Assembly: GCA_028866575.1 (NCBI GenBank)
Contig: JAGWHU010000005.1
Location: 19,620-83,619, forward strand
Direction: 5' to 3'
DNA: 64,000 bases
Source of the DNA: Candidatus Micrarchaeota archaeon
GTDB lineage: Archaea > Micrarchaeota > Micrarchaeia > Micrarchaeales > Micrarchaeaceae
Made by a program: the position numbers and the translations under genes
The notes under the pieces: model-generated
Told to the model about the DNA's origin: nothing
The model's input: the letters and a program-made list of their open reading frames with translations, nothing else
Databases searched by the model: none
Shown here: one piece after another, positions 59,214 to 64,000 of the stretch
How positions within the stretch are numbered: position 1 is the first letter of the stretch
Layout: each line of letters starts with the position of its first letter

Positions 59214-60380
59214 ATGTCTGAATCCCTCAAGATTGCTTTTTATACCGATACGTTCCTGCCAGCTGTTGACGGGGTCGTTATATCCATACTCAATTTCAAG
59301 AGAGAACTAGAGAAGAGGGGCCATGAGGTATACGTATACGCCAGCGGCACCGGCAAGACAAGGCAGATGGCTGGCAAATACAAGAACATAGTCGTGGTCA
59401 GGGGCGTAAGCTTCAGGAGATACCCGCAGTACAGCGTTGCGCTCTTCCCGCTCGGCTCAAGGCTAAGGACAATGAACCTAAGGATGGACATAAACCACGC
59501 GCATACCCCATTCATGATGGGCATGCATGCGCTCCTGCTGTCCAAGTTCGACAAAACCCCGGTAGTTGGTTCGTTCCATACGCTTTTCACGGACAGGTCT
59601 GTAATAAGGGAGTATGTTGTAGGCAACAGGAGGGTCACAAACACCATAATAAAGTATTCATGGAAGTACGCAAGGCTGTTCTACAACAAGTGCGACGGGG
59701 TTGCAGCGCCGAGCGATGCGATAAGGAGGATGCTAAACGGCAAGGGCATAAGGAATGTGGATGTCATAGCAAACGGCGTTGACATAAGGAAGTTCAATCC
59801 TGAAGTAAGCGGATACACAATAAGGAAAAGGTTTGCAAAGGGCGACGAGAAGCTCGTGATGTATGTTGGCAGGATAAGCAAGGAGAAGAGGCTTGAAACG
59901 CTGATAAAGGCTGCCGGAGCGCTGAAGAAAGAGAGGATAAGGTTCGCAATCGTAGGGGCTGGGCCAGCCCAGGAGCATTATCAAAGCATGGTGGAGCGCA
60001 TGCACCTCCAGGACAGGATAAAATTCGCGGGATTCATAGACAACTCTGAATTGCCGAGGTACTATGCAGCGTGCGACGCTTTTTGCATACCCTCAACGTT
60101 CGAAACCCAGGGGGTTGTGTCCCTGGAGGCGATGGCATCCGGAAAGCCGGTCATAGGGGCAGATTACCTGGCGCTCAGGGACGTCATAAAGGACGGCAAG
60201 AACGGGGAGAAATTCAGGCCTAACGACAGCATGGATTGTGCAAAAAAAATAAAGAAGGTTATAAATAATATTGACTCTTATAAAGAAATGAGAATTACGG
60301 CCAAAAGGTATTCAATAGAGAATACGACTACCGACCTACTAGACTTATACAGAAGAATATTAAATAATGAAAGTTCATAA
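59214..60380 (+). CDS. GT4-type glycosyltransferase
   Basis: 388 residues, two Rossmann-like halves (GT-B fold). N-terminal YTDTFLPAVDGVV, the C-terminal donor-binding site PSTFETQGVVSLEAMASGKP (EX7E-type) and VMYVGRISKEKRLETLI. Transfers a sugar nucleotide-linked sugar to a lipid or glycan. 13 bp after uL15, perhaps co-transcribed. Confidence 0.88.
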   Translation: MSESLKIAFYTDTFLPAVDGVVISILNFKRELEKRGHEVYVYASGTGKTRQMAGKYKNIVVVRGVSFRRYPQYSVALFPLGSRLRTMNLRMDINHAHTPFMMGMHALLLSKFDKTPVVGSFHTLFTDRSVIREYVVGNRRVTNTIIKYSWKYARLFYNKCDGVAAPSDAIRRMLNGKGIRNVDVIANGVDIRKFNPEVSGYTIRKRFAKGDEKLVMYVGRISKEKRLETLIKAAGALKKERIRFAIVGAGPAQEHYQSMVERMHLQDRIKFAGFIDNSELPRYYAACDAFCIPSTFETQGVVSLEAMASGKPVIGADYLALRDVIKDGKNGEKFRPNDSMDCAKKIKKVINNIDSYKEMRITAKRYSIENTTTDLLDLYRRILNNESS

Positions 60381-60415
60381 TCACACTAACTTTTAGTAAT
60401 ATCCAAGGCGATTTA

Positions 60416-61141
60416 CTGGAAAACAAAGATCAACAGAAACAGATAAACAATACAGACCCGGCAAAGCCCGGAGGAGCAAATCCTAACCAGCATGGTGGCA
60501 GGGGCGAAAAAGTCGACAGCAACAGGCAGTCGCTGAACGTGCTGATAAAGGAGTCTAATAATCCCGAAGCCGTCAAGCTGAAGGACGAGATAGACAACCT
60601 GAGGAAGGAGAGGAGCAAGCTCATAACGCAGGTCAAGGACTGCAGGAGGAGGCTTAACTACAAGGAGGCGGAATCCGCGGCGATAGACAGGCTTTTGAAG
60701 ATGAAGAAGGAGGAGGACAAGGACGGGAGCAAGAGGAAAAGGATAGGATACCTGAAAAGGCTAAAATCCAGGCTTGAATTCAAGATATCCACGGAGGCAT
60801 CGTCCCTTGCGCAGGAGAAGGACATAATCAGAAAGATAAACGAGATAAACCAGGAGCTCGACGAGGCGCTTGCGCTGGTAAGGTTCGAGCGCAAGATCGG
60901 CTTCATAAGCAAGGACATCGAGGAGTACAAGAAGAACGTGACAGAGATAAACTCCAAGATAGTCGAGCTGGACTCAAGGCTCGATGGTTTATACGTTTCC
61001 CTGAGGAAGATTCTCGGCATAGGGAGCTGGCAGAGCAAGCCGCAGAGGCACAGGAAGGCGCAGTCTGCGGAAGAGCCTACGGTCAACCTCGAGGACATAG
61101 CGGTAATAAAGAAAAAAGATGCAAAAATAAATGACAAATAG
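60416..61141 (+). CDS. Archaeal coiled-coil protein (COG1340-like)
   Basis: The C-terminal 200 residues from GTG 60539 are an uninterrupted Lys/Glu-rich coiled coil (LKDEIDNLRKERSKLITQV ... EINQELDEAL) as in the conserved archaeal coiled-coil family. The frame is open back to 60371 and codes a Gly/Asn-rich segment (NNTDPAKPGGANPNQHGGRG) that looks genuine, but contains no ATG, GTG or TTG. CTG at 60416 is the only near-start, so a non-AUG start is proposed here; GTG 60539 is the conservative choice. Confidence 0.6.
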   Translation: MENKDQQKQINNTDPAKPGGANPNQHGGRGEKVDSNRQSLNVLIKESNNPEAVKLKDEIDNLRKERSKLITQVKDCRRRLNYKEAESAAIDRLLKMKKEEDKDGSKRKRIGYLKRLKSRLEFKISTEASSLAQEKDIIRKINEINQELDEALALVRFERKIGFISKDIEEYKKNVTEINSKIVELDSRLDGLYVSLRKILGIGSWQSKPQRHRKAQSAEEPTVNLEDIAVIKKKDAKINDK

Positions 61142-61175
61142 AAAACAGAAAAACAATATACAAATAGGTGAATAA

Positions 61176-62486
61176 TTGAAAGTTACTTTTTTTGGAGGCG
61201 CACAGGAAGTCGGAAGAAGCTGCGTCCTGATAAGCACTGGGAAGACAAAGATATTGCTTGATGCGGGCATCAAGCTCGGAGAGGTCGAGGAGCACCCGAC
61301 AATAAAGGACGAGGAGCTCAAGAGCATAGACGGGATATTCATATCCCATTCGCACCTGGACCACATAGGCTATCTGCCGCACATATATTCAGCAGGTTAC
61401 AGGGGTAGCATATACACGACAAAGCCGACCATGGAGTTTACCAACGTGCTGATAAGCGACTACATGCACATATCCAATCCGAGGGACGTGACAAAGGAGG
61501 GCTTGAACAGGCTGCAGAAGAGCTACAAGGTATGCGACTTCAGGAAGGATGTAAAAATCAACGACCTTACAGTCAGGTTTTTGCCTTCTGGGCACATAGT
61601 GGGAAGCTCGATGATAAGCGTAAGCGACGGCAAGAGCACGCTGATATACAGCGGCGACCTGAACCTGGCAAAGACAAAGCTGCTAGAGGGAGCTGACATG
61701 AAGGGGCTTGCGGCGAAGAGCCTGATAATAGAAAGCACTTACGGCGGCAAGAATGATATCTTCCCGGCAGAGGGAGTGGTTGCGCAAAAGATGCTTAAGG
61801 GCATAAAGGAAACCCTAAGCATCGGAGGCAAGGTCATAATACCGTCGTTCGCGGTCGGAAGGGCGCAGGAGATACTGCTCATGCTTGACGATTATGTTAA
61901 TTCCGGGCTGCTGCCGAAGGTGCCGATTTACGTAGACGGCATGATAAACAAGGCGATGAGGATACACAGGCACAACGTCATATTCTGCAGGAAGGAGCTG
62001 CAGATGCGAATACTCATGAGCGATTACGATCCGTTCAAGAGCAGCAATTTTGTGCCGGTGGACAGCAAGAGCCAGAGGAGCAAGATAGTGAATGAGGAGG
62101 AAAGCTGCATAATAGTCACCACAAGCGGAATGCTTACGGGCGGTCCTGTAATATACTACCTGCAGAAGCTTGCGGGCAATTCTACAAACAAGGTAATACT
62201 TGTAGGCTACCAGGCGGAAGGAACGCCGGGAAGGCAGCTGCAGGACGGCGTCAAGAGGATAAAGCTTGACAAGTACAACGTGGAGGTGAAGCTTTCGGTC
62301 GAGTCGCACCACCTTTCAGCACATGCTGACAGGCGGCAGCTGGAGACGATGATAGGCAAGGTGAGCGGGCTCAAGAACGTGTTCATAATGCACGGGGAAA
62401 AGAGCAAGTCAGAGGACTTGAGGAGCAGCATATCGGGGAAGTACAAGGCGATAGTGCCGCGCAACGGGGAATCCTACGAAATTTAA
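61176..62486 (+). CDS. aCPSF2-type beta-CASP ribonuclease
   Basis: 436 residues. Metallo-beta-lactamase motif SHSHLDHIGYLP (HxHxDH), LPSGHIVGSSM, SGDLN and the beta-CASP motifs with IPSFAVGRAQE and SAHADRRQL. Lacks the N-terminal KH domains of aCPSF1, so it is the aCPSF2 class; processes or terminates archaeal transcripts. TTG start with AGGTG 5 nt upstream, giving MKVTFFGGAQEVGRSC. Confidence 0.88.
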   Translation: MKVTFFGGAQEVGRSCVLISTGKTKILLDAGIKLGEVEEHPTIKDEELKSIDGIFISHSHLDHIGYLPHIYSAGYRGSIYTTKPTMEFTNVLISDYMHISNPRDVTKEGLNRLQKSYKVCDFRKDVKINDLTVRFLPSGHIVGSSMISVSDGKSTLIYSGDLNLAKTKLLEGADMKGLAAKSLIIESTYGGKNDIFPAEGVVAQKMLKGIKETLSIGGKVIIPSFAVGRAQEILLMLDDYVNSGLLPKVPIYVDGMINKAMRIHRHNVIFCRKELQMRILMSDYDPFKSSNFVPVDSKSQRSKIVNEEESCIIVTTSGMLTGGPVIYYLQKLAGNSTNKVILVGYQAEGTPGRQLQDGVKRIKLDKYNVEVKLSVESHHLSAHADRRQLETMIGKVSGLKNVFIMHGEKSKSEDLRSSISGKYKAIVPRNGESYEI

Positions 62487-62499
62487 CTAGTTGTTGCAG

Positions 62500-63735
62500 A
62501 TGTTGAGGCTGTCCAAGGGCGGAAGGGCCCATGGTATGATAAAGAGCATGCCGGGCGATTTCAGGGTAGAGGAGATAACGGCAGGCGGGGTCGTCCTGGA
62601 GATAGGAAAAAAATATTCCCCGGAAATGCTCGGGATCGGGGCGCAGGCGGATGGAAAATTCTCCATTTTTGTGATGCAGAAAACCGGATGGAATACCTCA
62701 CAGGCGCTGAAGGCCATAGCGAGGAAGTTCAGGAGGGGCATAAAGTCTACCGCTTTCGCCGGCACCAAGGACAGGACTTCGGTTTCAACGCAGCTTTGCA
62801 GCATTTTCGGGGTAAGGCCGGAGCAGATTAGCTCGGTGCACATAAAGGACATAAGCATCAACGGCGCATGGTACAGCAATTCAAAAATAGAGATGGGCGA
62901 CCTGATGGGCAACAGGTTCGGGATCCTCGCAAGGGATGCGCGCGATTGCAGCGGAATGGAAGGGATAATTTCCGAACTCCACGGTACTTTCCCAAATTAT
63001 TTCGGGGAGCAGCGCTTCGGTAACAGGGGCGCGAACGTGGATATTGGAGTAGCAATACTGAAAGGGGATTTTGAGGGCGCGGCCATGAGCTTTCTAACGG
63101 AGACGCAGAACGAGACAAACGAGGATGCAATGGAATCAAGGAAGAGGCTTGCAGAGGAGCGCGACTTCAAGGATGCGATTAGATATTTCCCGCAGTATCT
63201 GAAATACGAAAGGCTGATGATAGAATACCTTTCCAGGTATCCGAACAATTACGCAAATGCGATAAGGAAGCTCCCTAGGTCGATATCCCTGATGCTTGTA
63301 CACTCGGTAGAGGCGTACATATTCAACAGGGTCCTTGAGGAAAGGATAGCCAACGGCACATCAAAGCCGGAAAGCAAAGACCTCGTATGCAAGGCAAATG
63401 AATTCGGATTCCCGGACTTGAAGGAGGTTACCCCGTATGACAAGGACAGAAATGCGCAGTTCGCGGTGGGAAACATCATAGGATACGACACAAAATCAGT
63501 TACCGAAACGGAGCAGAGGCTGCTTGACGAGCTAGGGATAGGGATAGAGTCGTTCAAGGTCAATGGTCTCAATGAATTGAACTCGCGCGGAACCTACAGG
63601 GTCATGTTTGCCCCGTACAAGGATATTGGCTATGTCTGCAGAGACGATACCATGGAGATGCGATTCTCGTTGCCCGCAGGGTCCTATGCCACGGTGCTGC
63701 TGGAGGAGTTCCTGGATTATGGTTCGCCGGGATAG
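62500..63735 (+). CDS. truD: tRNA pseudouridine synthase TruD
   Basis: About 411 residues. Signature FAGTKDRTSVSTQLCSI with catalytic Asp in GTKD, NYFGEQRFG and an insertion domain typical of TruD, which makes pseudouridine at position 13 of tRNA-Glu and others. Start at ATG 62500 or the upstream in-frame TTG codons 62491/62494. Its last 11 bases overlap the 3' end of the opposite-strand tRNA-Ser. Confidence 0.9.
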   Translation: MLRLSKGGRAHGMIKSMPGDFRVEEITAGGVVLEIGKKYSPEMLGIGAQADGKFSIFVMQKTGWNTSQALKAIARKFRRGIKSTAFAGTKDRTSVSTQLCSIFGVRPEQISSVHIKDISINGAWYSNSKIEMGDLMGNRFGILARDARDCSGMEGIISELHGTFPNYFGEQRFGNRGANVDIGVAILKGDFEGAAMSFLTETQNETNEDAMESRKRLAEERDFKDAIRYFPQYLKYERLMIEYLSRYPNNYANAIRKLPRSISLMLVHSVEAYIFNRVLEERIANGTSKPESKDLVCKANEFGFPDLKEVTPYDKDRNAQFAVGNIIGYDTKSVTETEQRLLDELGIGIESFKVNGLNELNSRGTYRVMFAPYKDIGYVCRDDTMEMRFSLPAGSYATVLLEEFLDYGSPG

Positions 63736-63847
63736 GGATTTGAACCCTAAATTCCCGAAGGAAACCGGTTGCCTTGTTTGCATCACAGATCAGCTCTTGA
63801 GATACGAATCTCGAGACCGGCGCGTTACCGGATTCCGCCATCCCGGC
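63725..63847 (-). tRNA. tRNA-Ser (CGA) with 39-nt intron
   Basis: Type II tRNA with acceptor GCCGGGA/TCCCGGC, discriminator G73, anticodon stem CCGGT/ACCGG, loop CTCGAG then a 39-nt intron at 63771-63809 (between 37 and 38), anticodon CGA. Variable arm TTCC TTCG GGAA, T arm TAGGG TTCAAAT CCCTA. Exon 1 is 63810-63847, exon 2 is 63725-63770. The alternative reading as tRNA-Leu is less likely because Leu carries A73. Confidence 0.82.
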
Positions 63848-63866
63848 ATTTATAAAATGACCTTCT

Positions 63867-63886
63867 CCACGACCTAAAGGTCGTGG
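63867..63886 (-). mobile_element. Terminal hairpin of an IS200/IS605 element
   Basis: Perfect hairpin with 8-bp stem CCACGACC/GGTCGTGG and TAAA loop, 6 bp after the end of the transposase fragment. Subterminal palindromes recognised by single-strand transposases mark IS200/IS605 ends. 20 bp from the 5' end of tRNA-Ser. Confidence 0.7.
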
Positions 63887-63892
63887 TATCAT

Positions 63893-64000
63893 TCAGGTAA
63901 GTGTTGTTTGCATAGATATATCTTGTTTTCGTATGTAATTCTGCAATGTTTTCTCGTCTCTTGGACCAACACTTCCGTTGCTGTACCCTGCAGTCCAGAA
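63893..64000 (-). CDS. tnpA: IS200/IS605 TnpA transposase, C-terminal part
   Basis: 35 C-terminal residues in frame from the window edge to TGA 63895-63893. FWTAGYSNGSVGPRDE and TLQNYIRKQD match the TnpA C terminus, including the catalytic-helix Tyr in NYIRKQ with Gln four residues later. HUH motif and upstream part lie outside the window. Whether the copy is intact cannot be told here. Confidence 0.75.
   Translation of the reverse strand, partial: FWTAGYSNGSVGPRDEKTLQNYIRKQDISMQTTLT

Noticed and set aside
63725..63847. Reading the type II tRNA at 63.8 kb as tRNA-Leu (GAG)
   Set aside because: The stem pairing CCGGT/ACCGG places CGA at positions 34-36 with U33 before it, and the discriminator is G, as in Ser.

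Overview
The window is archaeal chromosome. Support comes from a two-subunit family D DNA polymerase (DP1/DP2), FEN1 with a C-terminal PIP box, MBF1, an aCPSF2-type beta-CASP nuclease, endonuclease Q, TFS, uL30/uL15, a GatCAB operon, intron-containing tRNA-Tyr and tRNA-Ser, and TATA boxes placed about 25-35 bp upstream of short-leader or leaderless starts. Compact genes, many tiny proteins, orphaned ribosomal genes (uL30-uL15 followed by a glycosyltransferase rather than secY) and membrane-anchored CDC48-like ATPases suggest a small-genome DPANN lineage, most likely Micrarchaeota/ARMAN-like. That lineage call is inference; archaeal origin is firm.

Layout: 1-26 kb is a moderately GC-rich chromosomal backbone with a ribosomal stalk protein tail, ferredoxin, Lhr helicase, a hidden CDGSH protein, a HerA-like ATPase, a nucleotidyltransferase, an Mre11-like phosphoesterase, an M50 protease, MBF1-FEN1, a membrane-tethered degenerate Nudix protein, PolX, the UPF0147-DP1-DP2 polymerase D operon, a VIT1-like transporter, a membrane-anchored tandem AAA+ ATPase, 6-phosphogluconate dehydrogenase, an HD hydrolase and a cupin. 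From about 26.6 to 42.0 kb lies an AT-rich integrated element bounded by 23-bp direct repeats (one mismatch) of a tRNA-Asp 3' end. It carries two tyrosine recombinases, a replication-type ATPase with a degenerate Walker A, an Sm-like protein, small zinc-finger and membrane proteins, a predicted surface glutamic (G1-type) peptidase, a 1008-residue surface protein, a SET-domain protein and a GNAT acetyltransferase. Its layout resembles an archaeal provirus or integrative plasmid, but no capsid gene is recognisable.

From 42.8 to 48.7 kb tRNA-Asp, tRNA-Asn, GatC-GatA-GatB and AspRS are grouped, which fits Asn-tRNA made by transamidation of Asp-tRNA(Asn). From 48.8 to 54.5 kb come an ICMT-like methyltransferase, an intact Nudix hydrolase, intron-bearing tRNA-Tyr, a second membrane AAA+ paralogue, an RPA-like OB-fold protein and tRNA-Val. 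From 54.6 to 58.2 kb is a DNA-repair cluster (Dph6-like, EndoIII, TFS-like, second EndoIII, EndoQ). The window closes with uL30, uL15, a GT4 glycosyltransferase, a coiled-coil protein, aCPSF2, TruD, intron-bearing tRNA-Ser(CGA) and the end of an IS200/IS605 insertion sequence.

The strongest candidates for undescribed biology are the integrated element with its tethered G1-type peptidase and giant surface protein, and the paralogous pair of polytopic-membrane tandem AAA+ ATPases sharing an invariant motif that leads out of the membrane domain.
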